Shown here: one piece after another, positions 1 to 7,736 of the stretch
Numbering within the stretch: the first letter of the stretch is position 1
Layout of the letters: each line of letters opens with the position of its first letter
Assembly (NCBI GenBank): GCA_027622795.1
Contig: JAQBZA010000057.1
Span: forward strand, 1-12,305
Length of the DNA: 12,305 nt
Direction: 5' to 3'
From: Planctomycetota bacterium
GTDB taxonomy: Bacteria > Planctomycetota > Planctomycetia > Pirellulales > UBA1268
Notes under the pieces: model-generated
The model's database searches: none
Told to the model about the DNA's origin: nothing
What the model saw: the letters and a program-made list of their open reading frames with translations, nothing else
Program-made: the position numbers and the translations under genes

Positions 1-1049
1 GTGGCGGCGTCAACGGCCTCGATGCGGCCGGCGGAGTCACCGACGATGACGGCTTCACGATCGCCGTCTTCGAGATGCACCACCAGCGGTGAGGCATCGA
101 CACGTCCCCGCATCGGATGCCGCCACCGTTGCGAGCCATCAATGCATGAAAAGGCCTCGATCGCCCGGCCGCGGGAGCCGACGATGGCCAGATCGCGGGC
201 CACTGCAGCGCTCGAGCGATAGGCCCGCCCCTTCACGCCGGTCGCAGTCTTCCAGGCTTCGCGGGGTGGTGCGATGTCAATGCCATAAAAGATGCCTCCC
301 TCGCTACCAAAGAAAACCCGTCCTTCATGGGCGGCTGGCGTCGTGCCTGTGGGCCCGTCGATCGACACGGCCGCTGTCTCCTTGCCTGTCGTGGCGTCGA
401 TGACGTGGAGGCTGCCATCACACCCCGCCACGAACACCATGCCACCGGCCACTGTCGGTGAGCAGCGAATCTGGTCGGCGATCTCGTGGGTCCAGACGGC
501 GGTGCCATTGGATAGTCGCAGACAGGAGAGAGTGGCGTCCTGCGATCCGATCAGTACCCGCGGCCCATCGTCAGAAGCCATGATCGTTGGGCCTCCGGAG
601 ATCTCGGCCTCGGTGCAGTATTCCCAGTGGAGTTTTCCGGTTTCGCGATCGAGAGCCCGCACGGTCCCCTCGGCATCACCGCCCACCACCAGAGGCAGGG
701 CTGCGTCCGTCGAAACGGCCGCCGCCGCCGGGAAGCCGACATCGGCCTTGAATGTCCAGCGGGTTTCACCGCTGTCGAGTGCGACTGCATAGAAGGTGCC
801 ATCGAGATCACCGACATAGATCGTGCCGGCGGCAATCACTGGCGTCGCCTCGAAGGCCGTCTTGTCGACTGTGCGCTGCCAGCTCTCGACAAGTGGAAAC
901 GAGAGCCGGGCCACCGACCGCCCCGTGCCGGTAAGCGTACCCCGCATCATCGGCCACGCATCGGTGGGTGCCTCGTCGAGGCCGGTGGCCACGGCCCCGA
1001 GGCCGCAGACCAGTGCGATACTGACCGCTGTGTTCGTGAACAGATTCAT
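1..1049 (-). CDS. Secreted PQQ-type (BamB-like) beta-propeller protein, 3' end outside window
   Basis: The minus frame is open from the ATG at 1049 to the window edge (349 residues seen, C-terminus missing). Residues 1-23 form a hydrophobic leader without a strong basic n-region, so export is probable but not certain. Residues 31-37 (AWPMMRG) resemble the WPMFRG motif found at the start of many secreted planctomycete quinoprotein-like propellers. At least six or seven repeats of the PQQ/YWTD-like type follow, for example GTIYVGDLDGTFYAVALDSG (75-94), EGTVRALDRETGKLHW (127-142) and DGSLHVIDATTGKE (211-224). Such proteins are usually structural or binding propellers, and I see no evidence that PQQ itself is bound. 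The start overlaps the stop of the Fe-ADH gene (ATGA, 1046-1049), and a GAGG lies about 7 nt upstream inside that gene, so translational coupling is likely. The specific function is unknown. Confidence 0.85.
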   Translation of the reverse strand, partial: MNLFTNTAVSIALVCGLGAVATGLDEAPTDAWPMMRGTLTGTGRSVARLSFPLVESWQRTVDKTAFEATPVIAAGTIYVGDLDGTFYAVALDSGETRWTFKADVGFPAAAAVSTDAALPLVVGGDAEGTVRALDRETGKLHWEYCTEAEISGGPTIMASDDGPRVLIGSQDATLSCLRLSNGTAVWTHEIADQIRCSPTVAGGMVFVAGCDGSLHVIDATTGKETAAVSIDGPTGTTPAAHEGRVFFGSEGGIFYGIDIAPPREAWKTATGVKGRAYRSSAAVARDLAIVGSRGRAIEAFSCIDGSQRWRHPMRGRVDASPLVVHLEDGDREAVIVGDSAGRIEAVDAA

Positions 1050-2221
1050 CGAGCGGCCTCGTAGAGGGCAGCCATGTCAGCGGCCGTCACGGGCCGCGGG
1101 TTGAAGCCGGCGGTCCACTGCAGTGCCGCCGCGGCGGCGAGTCGGGGTACGTCGGGGGGGGAAATCCCGATCCCGGAAAGCGAGGTGGCAAGTCCGCCAT
1201 CTTCAAGCACTGAGACGAGCCAGTCGGCCAGCCAGGAACCGGCCGCTGCATCGTCAAGGGTTGGGAGAAAAACACGGACAAGTTCTGCGTAGCCCGCCTG
1301 GCCAGCGGCGGCATTGAACCGCACGACATGCGGGAGCATGAGGCCCACGGCCTGACCATGCACGACGCCATGGTCAGCCGTAAGGGGATTTGCACACGCG
1401 TGGGCGGCGCCAAGCATCGCATGCTCGATTGCCAGCCCCGCCCAGGCCGCCCCGAGTTGCACTGCTGCCCGGGCCTCGCGATCGCCGGGGGCAGCGAACA
1501 CCCGCGGTACGTTGGCAGCCAACAGCCGCCACGACTCGCGGGAAAAGATCCGCGAGACGGGCGTCGCGGTCCGGCAGACGTGGCTCTCCAGGGCATGGGA
1601 GATGGCATCGATCGCCGTGAGCGCCGCGACACGGGCAGGCTGGGTGAGCGTGAGATCGACATCGAGGATCGCCACGCGAAACGCCGCCCGTGTGTCGCCG
1701 CAGGCCATCTTCACATGCGTGGTGGCATCGGTGATGAGGGCAAACGATTGCGTCTCACTGCCCGTGCCGGCCGTCGTCGGCACGGCGATGGCCGGCAGCA
1801 TCGGTCCTCGATCGGCCGGCGCCTTATTGCGGCCCCAGTAGTCCTGCATCCGCCCGCCAAAGGAATGCAGGAAATTGATCCCCTTCGCGCAGTCGAGTGA
1901 ACTGCCACCACCGATCGCGACGATCAGGTCGGGCTGCACCGCGAGGGCCACTGCAGCGCCGGCGTCGGCATGCTCCGTGGTCGGGTTCTCACCGAAGCAG
2001 TCGAAAAGCGTGCACGCCACTCCCACGCCTTCGAGCGCCGAGATACCTGCCGCCGCATGGCCGGCTTTGACGACCCCCGGATCGCTCACCACCAGTGCCC
2101 GTGTCGCGCGGAACTCTCGTGCCAGTTCCCCAAGCCTACTGAGCGTGCTGGGCCCGATGATGAGTCGCGTGGGAGCACGAAACACATATGGCTCCAGCGG
2201 ATGTGCGGATGGCAATGTCAT
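1046..2221 (-). CDS. Iron-containing alcohol dehydrogenase (group III)
   Basis: The protein is 391 residues, the usual size for this family of NAD(P)-dependent alcohol dehydrogenases that interconvert aldehydes and alcohols. The N-terminal Rossmann-like half carries GGGSSLDCAK (104-113), and PTTAGTGSE (148-156) is the family signature. The metal ligands can be aligned with those of E. coli FucO: D205 and H209 in DAISHALE, H274, and H288, which lies exactly 14 residues later as in FucO. All four are present, so the enzyme should be active. I chose the ATG at 2221 because it gives the family-typical N-terminus (MTLPSAHPLEPYVF); the longer reading begins at a TTG at 2254. No clear Shine-Dalgarno is visible. 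The stop overlaps the start of the downstream propeller gene. With the upstream adenylating enzyme and aldehyde dehydrogenase, it may reduce the aldehyde product to an alcohol (inference). The substrate is unknown. Confidence 0.93.
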   Translation of the reverse strand: MTLPSAHPLEPYVFRAPTRLIIGPSTLSRLGELAREFRATRALVVSDPGVVKAGHAAAGISALEGVGVACTLFDCFGENPTTEHADAGAAVALAVQPDLIVAIGGGSSLDCAKGINFLHSFGGRMQDYWGRNKAPADRGPMLPAIAVPTTAGTGSETQSFALITDATTHVKMACGDTRAAFRVAILDVDLTLTQPARVAALTAIDAISHALESHVCRTATPVSRIFSRESWRLLAANVPRVFAAPGDREARAAVQLGAAWAGLAIEHAMLGAAHACANPLTADHGVVHGQAVGLMLPHVVRFNAAAGQAGYAELVRVFLPTLDDAAAGSWLADWLVSVLEDGGLATSLSGIGISPPDVPRLAAAAALQWTAGFNPRPVTAADMAALYEAAR

Positions 2222-2581
2222 GTTCGTTAGTTCAAGTGGGCTGTTCCACAGCAACCGTTCTCGTCACGACTCGCGACACGGCCTGCTGATACCGGGCGTC
2301 GTTTCACGTGGACAAGCCGCCAGAGGCCAGTCGAAATCACTGATCCAAGGGAAGAGAATAGGCCGGTTGTGGCTCCATTCACAAGCGTTTCCCAGGGGAG
2401 CGGTCGCGTCGTGACCCGCGGCGGCCGGCAGAAGGTTGCCGGGAAGTGGTTGGCTGACCTATCCCGCCGAACTCATGACATCGAAACCCGTTCTCGTACC
2501 TGCCTCGTTTGCGGCACTGCCTTGCAGGGTGTCTTGGGAAGCTTGTTTTCCTTGCTGGGGATCAGGCCAGGGGCCGGTCGG
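2222..2581. other. Gene-free stretch between GH36 remnant and Fe-ADH
   Basis: About 360 bp contain no reading frame with recognisable protein on either strand; the short open frames here are rich in Arg, Ser and Pro with no motif. A small perfect inverted repeat, CCGGCA-gaaggt-TGCCGG (2425-2442), has no T-run after it on either strand. The region presumably holds the leader and perhaps a promoter of the Fe-ADH gene, but I cannot point to a convincing -35/-10 pair. It could also be debris of the same rearrangement that damaged the GH36 gene. Confidence 0.5.
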
Positions 2582-4494
2582 TCATTGCGGATTCGCTGGA
2601 GTTCCTGCCAACATCTTAAACCGGAAAATCGCCGCGGCAGGTCTTTTGGGCAGGTGGAAAGTATATCTATTCATCAGTTCCGCTCCGGTCCGCACTCCTT
2701 CATCGCCATCAAAGTCTTCAATTGCGTAAGGTTGTTGAGGACTGAGGCCGTGCAGCCTCACGGTGAGCGATTCGTTCTCGGCTTCTGGTCGGCGGAAGGC
2801 TTGCACGACGCCTTCATTCAAATCGGCACGGTGGAACTGCCACGCGATCCACGAGTTCTTGTCGACGGAACACCGGTGCCCTGCCATGGCAACCACGAGG
2901 AAAGACCATACGTCTGTGCCTGATTGCCCTCGTTCTGAAGCGGTTCTTTCGCATACGCGGCCACCGACCAGTCGCTCCGTAAGAGCGGCACGGCGCGGCG
3001 CATTGTTTCCAGGTCGTTGCGTCGTCCACCCGACGCACAGGAGTCGATCCGCAGATGGGGGTGGCGTTGCCGCAACTCATCCCAGAACGCGAGGTGGCCC
3101 TGCACGTAGAGATTCTCCGTGATGCCTTGCCGGTCGGGCGCGTCGTGCTTGCGCCAGGCAGTGCCGTAATTGCTGCCGTTCAGGTCCTCGCGATACCAGT
3201 CAAGCCCCTGCGATTTCACCATGGCGTCGAGGTGCTCGATGAGCCACGCGAGCACCTCGGGGTCGCCGAGGTTGAGCACGTCGCCCGCGCTGTTGCCGGG
3301 CAGGAGCCACTCGGGATGATTCTTGCCGAGCCACGAATTCGGGTCACCCACGCGCTCGGGTTCGAACCACAGTAGGAACTGCATGCCGTTCGTGTGCGCC
3401 TTGTCGCTGAAGGGTTTGAACCCCCCCGGGTATTTCGTGGGGTCCACCTCCCAGGTGCCCGTGTTCAACCACGCTTTCTTGTCCGTGAAGGGGCCGTTGC
3501 TGCTGGGATACCAGGTCTTCAGTCCCCCTGCGTCGCGCCAGCAGATGTCTGGCCGGATACCCGCATCGAGGTAAGCCTGCACTGAAGGCCAAGAGGCGAG
3601 GGTGCCATCCACCCAGACCGCCGCAGTGGGTGGCTGGGGCCGCCCCGCGACCCGCGGCAGCACATGCGAGAGATACCATGAGCGCCAGATGTTCTGCGCT
3701 CGCACCACGTCGTCACCCAGCCAGAACAACAGCGTGATTGACGGCGTGCGAATTTCTTCGCCCGGCTTCAATACGAGACGCGTGAGTTGCTGCCCCGCCC
3801 GCACACGCAGTCCGCGATCGCGATCGCGCGTGAACGTCGCTTCCCACTGCCCCGGCCAGCCGACCGCGAGAATCATGCCGCCGCCAGGCCGTTGCAGATT
3901 CCAATACGGCCAACCATCCGGTCCGTCCGACGATTTGCCCGACACTTTGTCGCCCGCAACCGGTGGCGAACAGCGCTTTACGGCATCCGGCCCGAGCTTG
4001 AGCGCATATGGATGAAAACTTTCTGCCATGCACGAGTCACCCCGCACACCGCGTAGCACGAACTCGCCTGCCTCCTCACGTTCGAACCTCACGTCGAGTC
4101 CCTGGATGTTTTCGAGGAGGGCGGTATCCTCCTGGCCCGTGTTTTTCAGCCACAGCGTCCACTCCACGACGGGAAAGTCCGCATACTCCATCACGACACA
4201 GCGTAATTGCAGCCTAGTTTCAGCGTCGGTCCATACGAGCGTGTGCTCGTGACGCCGAGCGTCCAGCGTGCGGCCTCCCCGGGTGACCTTCCATTCCCCA
4301 AGAAGCCCGGAAGACAGTTTCCCATCGTACGAAAAACTGAATGGGGCTTCCGGATTGTCTGCTAGAAGTGTGTCAAGCGCCCACTCTTTCGCGGTTGCCA
4401 GTTCGCTCTTCGTAGGGGACTCAGCGACCGCTTGATTTCCGGCGAGCATTTGAGCCAGCAACAGGGCAAGAATGAAGCGGTGCGTCTGCTTCAT
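2582..4494 (-). pseudogene. GH36-like alpha-galactosidase, secreted, disrupted by internal deletion/frameshift
   Basis: The main frame (4494 to stop at 2818, 558 residues) starts with a clear signal peptide (MKQTHRFILALLLAQMLAG, cleavage near AVA-ES at 24). An N-terminal beta domain and a (beta/alpha)8 barrel follow. FLLWFEPERVG (373-383), the nucleophile D437 in WYREDLN and the acid/base D508 in SCASGG...LLRSDW are GH36 hallmarks. After GLSSWLPWQGTGV (530-542) the frame runs into unrelated residues and stops. In another minus frame the family C-terminal domain resumes at once (DKNSWIAWQF, then EGVVQAFRRPE and LPKRPAAAIFRF) and ends at 2582. Intact homologues, as I recall them, have roughly 60 more residues between these two parts, so this looks like a deletion that also shifts frame, not a single-base error. 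The catalytic residues survive, but the barrel end and C-terminal domain are lost. ATG 4494 is chosen because the signal peptide begins there. The gene lies 85 nt after the aldehyde dehydrogenase. Confidence 0.82.
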
Positions 4495-4579
4495 TTCACG
4501 TACCAAGCCGTCACGAAATGCGCTGCGCAGGCGATGCGGACCAACGACATGTCGGCCCCTTGATCGATCGTCTAACCGT

Positions 4580-6013
4580 TCAATGATGAGCCCCAACCGC
4601 TTCGCTCACCTGCAAGGCCCGTGAGCGATAGAGAAAGTCGATGATGTTGCCCTCGTGCGGCTGCAACCAATCGAGCTTCGTGGTCGGGATCGGCCCGAGG
4701 TTGAGCCGGTCGATGTGGGTGGCGTCGATGAGATGTCTCTGAAAGGCATCGTCATCAGTGATCGCCGAACAGACGAGCGTCGGCCCGATCGCCTCGAGCA
4801 TCTTCGCCTGCGGGCACTCGACCACGCTCACAAACGGAAACATGTATTCCGCCTTGGCGATCTCGGGCTCGGGAGTCGCGCAGTGCGCCACCGTGGGCCG
4901 CAGCCAGCCGCACCGTTCGCCCTCAACGAACCGGGGGCCGTAAGGTTCCGTCGCGTGCGTGACACCGGGAGCCTTTAGATGCCCTTCGATCTGCCCCCAG
5001 ATCGCCTTGGCCGCCCCCGGAATCGTGAAGGCCGCGAGCTTTGCCTCGGGGTCCTGCGGCGGCTTGACGTCAATCGGGCCGAGCCGGGCAGCAAGGGCCT
5101 CGGCGATGGCCTTCGTATGCCGGCTGGCGTAGATCGCCGAGGCGTTGATGCAGCCGCGACCGCTGTTGATCGCCACGCTCTCGGCCATCATGTCGAGGTG
5201 GTCCTCCCAGTCGTCTACGCAGTCGTCGCCGAGGATGATCTTGGAGAAGCCCGGGCCATGCACCTGCACCCGCGGGTTGCCGCGATACTGCTCGACCGTT
5301 TTCGCGCTGCCAAAGATCATGCTGCGGCCGCAGGCGGCAAGAATTCCGGCACCGACGTCGGTGGCGCCTGGATAGAGCCCGATCGCCTCGGCAGGAATGC
5401 CGGCCTCCACCATCGCGGCGGCCATGCGATAGGGCGTCCAGGGTTCCTGACTACCAGGCTTCATCACGAGGCCCACGCCGAGGGCGATCACCGGCAGCCA
5501 GAGCGTATGCACACCGGGTGAGTTGGAAGGGAGCACAAGCCCGAGTACTGGCGACTGCGCCTGGTAGCTCACCGTGACGCCGCGGTGTTCGACACCATAC
5601 CCCTTCCAAAAGATGGCAGGATCGAGGCCACGGGAGAGGGCGTCGAGCATGCGATCCATGTTCGAGAGCACGAACAGGTTTTTCTGCATGTTGGCCCGGG
5701 AGAGCGATTCCGGGAGCCCAGTCGTGGCCGACTGTTGCTTGACAAAGTCGTCAGGTGTCTGCTGCGCATCGCCAATGGTGAGCGTGCCATGAGCGTACAA
5801 ATTGCCGGCGGTCTGGAGCCGCTCGACAATCTCTTCGGCGTCGATCGCAAGCAAAGCAGCCCGGGCCTGAGCCGCTTTCTGTAGATCGCGACCCACGATG
5901 GCCCCACCCACCTGGCTCACTTCGGCGATCGGTTCTCCGGTCATGAAGTGAACGAGCGTTTCCCGCTCGAGTGACTCATACGGTTTGCCAAAACGCCAGG
6001 CAGGAAGGTGCAT
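4580..6013 (-). CDS. Aldehyde dehydrogenase-fold protein, probable acyl reductase (LuxC/EhpG-like role)
   Basis: The protein is 477 residues with the aldehyde dehydrogenase superfamily layout. LPSNSPG (161-167) holds the oxyanion Asn N164, VMKPGSQEP (183-191) the cofactor-contacting Lys K185, and NSGRGCINAS (283-292) the catalytic Cys C288. EYMFPFVSVVE (389-399) corresponds to the ExFGPV motif. The ELGG motif carrying the general-base Glu of hydrolytic aldehyde dehydrogenases reads HGPG (252-255). Loss of this Glu is known in CoA-acylating and acyl-reductase members, so reduction of an acyl thioester or adenylate to an aldehyde is more likely than aldehyde oxidation (inference). ATG 6013 is preferred over the longer reading from 6082 because AGGAG lies 7 nt upstream and the start overlaps the stop of the adenylating enzyme (UGAUG). 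That coupling suggests equal production of the two proteins and probably a joint reaction. The N-terminal ~150 residues match nothing I can name. Confidence 0.88.
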   Translation of the reverse strand: MHLPAWRFGKPYESLERETLVHFMTGEPIAEVSQVGGAIVGRDLQKAAQARAALLAIDAEEIVERLQTAGNLYAHGTLTIGDAQQTPDDFVKQQSATTGLPESLSRANMQKNLFVLSNMDRMLDALSRGLDPAIFWKGYGVEHRGVTVSYQAQSPVLGLVLPSNSPGVHTLWLPVIALGVGLVMKPGSQEPWTPYRMAAAMVEAGIPAEAIGLYPGATDVGAGILAACGRSMIFGSAKTVEQYRGNPRVQVHGPGFSKIILGDDCVDDWEDHLDMMAESVAINSGRGCINASAIYASRHTKAIAEALAARLGPIDVKPPQDPEAKLAAFTIPGAAKAIWGQIEGHLKAPGVTHATEPYGPRFVEGERCGWLRPTVAHCATPEPEIAKAEYMFPFVSVVECPQAKMLEAIGPTLVCSAITDDDAFQRHLIDATHIDRLNLGPIPTTKLDWLQPHEGNIIDFLYRSRALQVSEAVGAHH

Positions 6014-7146
6014 CAGTAAACTCCTACGGTTGTTGTTGCAGCGAGGGCGCGGAACGGACGCACGCCGCTGATGCCGTCCCACGGGTATTTCACATAAGGA
6101 AGCTCCCGCTCCCCCTCGTCTCGTTCGAGAAAGCCGGGTATGAATGTTTCTTTCGTGAGTGTGGTGAGACGAACACGGCCCGTGCCGCCATAGGGAACGA
6201 CCTCGTCGGGATTGTCGAAGTCGACCACTTCGATGACAGCGCGGGGCTGAGGAGCATAGTAGGCGATGGTATAGCCGTCGGCCGGCACCACCGGCCGGGA
6301 CGCCGCCAAGCCCATGAGGGTGTTGCCGTAGGTGGGAGTCATAAAAGCCCCATCAAGGAGTTCGTCGACCGCGAAGCGGGTCCACTGCGGCGTGAACTCG
6401 GTGCCACCGGAAAAGATACCGGTGATGCCCACCTTGCCGATCGTCGTGCCCTTTTTCTCGAGCGCCAGTGCCAGCGACTCAAGCAGTTTCGGCGTCGTGA
6501 ACATGCAGCGAATGTCGTGGCCCGCCTCCAGGATCGTGATCGCCTGGTCAATACAGTGCTGCTTGTAGGCCTCGAGATGCTCCATCCAGCCCTTCTGGAT
6601 CAGCTTGATGACCCAGCGGGGATCAAGATCGACGCAGAAGCAGATGCCACCTCGATGCTGGGCAAGATGCTCGATTGAAAGCCGCAGCCGGCGTGGCCCC
6701 GACGGCCCAAGCATCAGCCAGTTGGCCCCCTTCGGAAAATACTCCTCTGGGAGCGTTTCGCTGAACATTTCGTAGTCGGTGCGGAAGTCGCGAGAGTTGT
6801 ACCGTGACTTCGGGATGCCGGTCGTGCCCCCGGTTTCAAAAACGAAGGCCGGCTGGTCGGCCATTCCCTTCGGCACCCAACGGCGAACCGGCCCGCCCCG
6901 CAGCCACTCATCTTCGAACGGAGGAAATTTTTTCAAATCATCGAAGGACCTGACTTCGGTGAGTGGGTCGAATTTCAAGGACTTGGCGTAGTCCAGCCAA
7001 AATGGGCAGCCGGTCGTTTCGTGGAAGTGCCAGGCGACGGTCTCAACAGTGTGGGCGTCGAGGCGTTCACGGGCCGTTCGCACGGCGGTATCGCTGGCGA
7101 CTTCAAAGACAGGAGCGGGCACTGACGGGGAACTCAACGTGGTCAT
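6013..7146 (-). CDS. Adenylate-forming enzyme of the PaaK/LuxE/EhpF type, short form
   Basis: The protein is 377 residues and belongs to the ANL adenylating superfamily, which activates carboxylic acids as acyl-AMP. The ATP loop is ETGGTTGIPKSRY (104-116), the A5-type motif is PTYGNT (271-276) and the A8-like segment is TGRVRLTTLTKETF (322-335). PaaK-type CoA ligases are about 430 residues with a C-terminal lid domain carrying the catalytic Lys. Here only ~35 residues follow the A8 segment, so the lid is largely missing, as described for EhpF of the D-alanylgriseoluteic acid pathway. Unlike LuxE, no Cys lies near the C-terminus (the last is C214). The enzyme therefore probably makes an acyl-adenylate for the coupled aldehyde dehydrogenase (inference). 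ATG 7146 is preferred because AGGA lies 10 nt upstream; ATG 7173 would add nine residues and has no such site. The natural substrate cannot be read from sequence. Confidence 0.85.
   Translation of the reverse strand: MTTLSSPSVPAPVFEVASDTAVRTARERLDAHTVETVAWHFHETTGCPFWLDYAKSLKFDPLTEVRSFDDLKKFPPFEDEWLRGGPVRRWVPKGMADQPAFVFETGGTTGIPKSRYNSRDFRTDYEMFSETLPEEYFPKGANWLMLGPSGPRRLRLSIEHLAQHRGGICFCVDLDPRWVIKLIQKGWMEHLEAYKQHCIDQAITILEAGHDIRCMFTTPKLLESLALALEKKGTTIGKVGITGIFSGGTEFTPQWTRFAVDELLDGAFMTPTYGNTLMGLAASRPVVPADGYTIAYYAPQPRAVIEVVDFDNPDEVVPYGGTGRVRLTTLTKETFIPGFLERDEGERELPYVKYPWDGISGVRPFRALAATTTVGVY
6021..6025 (-). promoter_or_regulatory. Ribosome binding site of the aldehyde dehydrogenase gene
   Basis: AGGAG on the minus strand sits 7 nt before the ATG at 6013, inside the last codons of the upstream adenylating-enzyme gene. 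It decides the start of the aldehyde dehydrogenase. With the UGAUG stop/start overlap it fits reinitiation or coupled translation. Confidence 0.7.
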
Positions 7147-7214
7147 CCGATTGGATTCCTGGAAGGGGGACATCGTTTCAATGGACGGAACGGATCAGGA
7201 CGGATTCGGTCGCA

Positions 7215-7685
7215 TCATTGTTCAGCGGCCGACCCGGGTTGCTGAGGCGGAGCGCCGAGTTGCCCGAAAAGCTGCAGCACACCGTTAAAGTGCGCCAATC
7301 GAGGCCCGTAACGATCGATGAATTCACCGAGCGCGTACTCGCTGTCGACATAGTCTTCAGCATTTTCGAACGCCTCGCGGGCGACGCTGGCAAGGAATTC
7401 GGTATGCACTTTTGCCAGCGACTCAGCAGCCTGGCGGCAAGAAACTGCCAACTCCGGGTTGGCATCCCGCCACGCTTTGAGTTCGGCCGTTCGCTGTCGC
7501 TGTTGTTGCGAAACTTGGTTGAGGAGTTCACCGAGCAACTCACAGCTCTTGTGCTGCAAAGCGACCATGTCACGGAGCAGGCGATTCGTCTCACCGGCAT
7601 CCCCAGAAAATTGGGCAGCCTCGGCCGCTGTGCTGCCGACGGCTGAGATATCAATTTGCGTCGTGTAGGACGGCAGGTTGGACAT
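7215..7685 (-). CDS. Conserved-looking helical protein of unknown function
   Basis: The protein is 156 residues, soluble, with no signal peptide or membrane segment. After a Ser/Thr/Ala-rich start, residues ~30-135 look almost wholly helical with heptad-like leucines (LLRDMVALQHKSCELLGELL), then an NPEL cap and a second long helix. The tail holds GEFIDRYGPRLAHFNGVLQL, followed by a Pro/Gln-rich end. The style recalls a protein family I have seen only in planctomycetes, but I know of no function. ATG 7685 is chosen because GAGG lies 5 nt upstream; the frame extends further upstream without a convincing start. It is the first gene of the leftward cluster, 68 nt ahead of the adenylating enzyme, so it may be cotranscribed with it or simply be a neighbour. 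An antiparallel coiled-coil adaptor is the most I would propose. Confidence 0.8.
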   Translation of the reverse strand: MSNLPSYTTQIDISAVGSTAAEAAQFSGDAGETNRLLRDMVALQHKSCELLGELLNQVSQQQRQRTAELKAWRDANPELAVSCRQAAESLAKVHTEFLASVAREAFENAEDYVDSEYALGEFIDRYGPRLAHFNGVLQLFGQLGAPPQQPGSAAEQ

Positions 7686-7690
7686 TGGCG

Positions 7691-7694
7691 CCTC
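7691..7694 (-). promoter_or_regulatory. Ribosome binding site of the 156-residue helical protein
   Basis: GAGG on the minus strand lies 5 nt before the ATG at 7685. It favours this start over the longer in-frame reading that begins near 7835. Confidence 0.55.
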
Positions 7695-7706
7695 GGATGT
7701 TTCTGT

Positions 7707-7736
7707 ATGGTAGGCAGATGCGAGAATAGTTTCCAA
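7707..7736 (-). promoter_or_regulatory. Candidate sigma70-like promoter for the leftward cluster
   Basis: On the minus strand TTGGAA (7731-7736) and TACCAT (7707-7712) are separated by 18 nt and lie about 20 nt before the ATG at 7685. Both boxes match the consensus only partly, and planctomycete promoters are poorly defined, so this is a weak call. The remainder of the divergent region (7737-7965) shows no clear operator or hairpin. Confidence 0.25.

Noticed and set aside
2425..2442. Rho-independent terminator after the GH36 remnant
   Set aside because: The 6-bp stem CCGGCA/TGCCGG has no T-run on either side and is far from the gene end; it is a chance-level palindrome in GC-rich DNA.
2818..2896. 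Programmed ribosomal frameshift in the GH36 gene
   Set aside because: No slippery heptamer is visible and about 60 family residues are missing at the junction, which a frameshift alone would not explain.
2436..2923. Plus-strand ORFs between the ADH and GH36 genes
   Set aside because: No motif, no ribosome binding site, and much of the span is antisense to the GH36 C-terminal remnant.
6013..7146. True LuxE acyl-protein synthetase, implying bioluminescence
   Set aside because: No luxA/luxB-like genes are present and the C-terminal acyl-accepting Cys of LuxE is absent.
7215..7685. Acyl carrier protein for the reduction module
   Set aside because: A DSE triplet near residue 115 recalled the carrier DSL motif, but the protein is long and lacks the four-helix carrier pattern and the G-x-DSL context.
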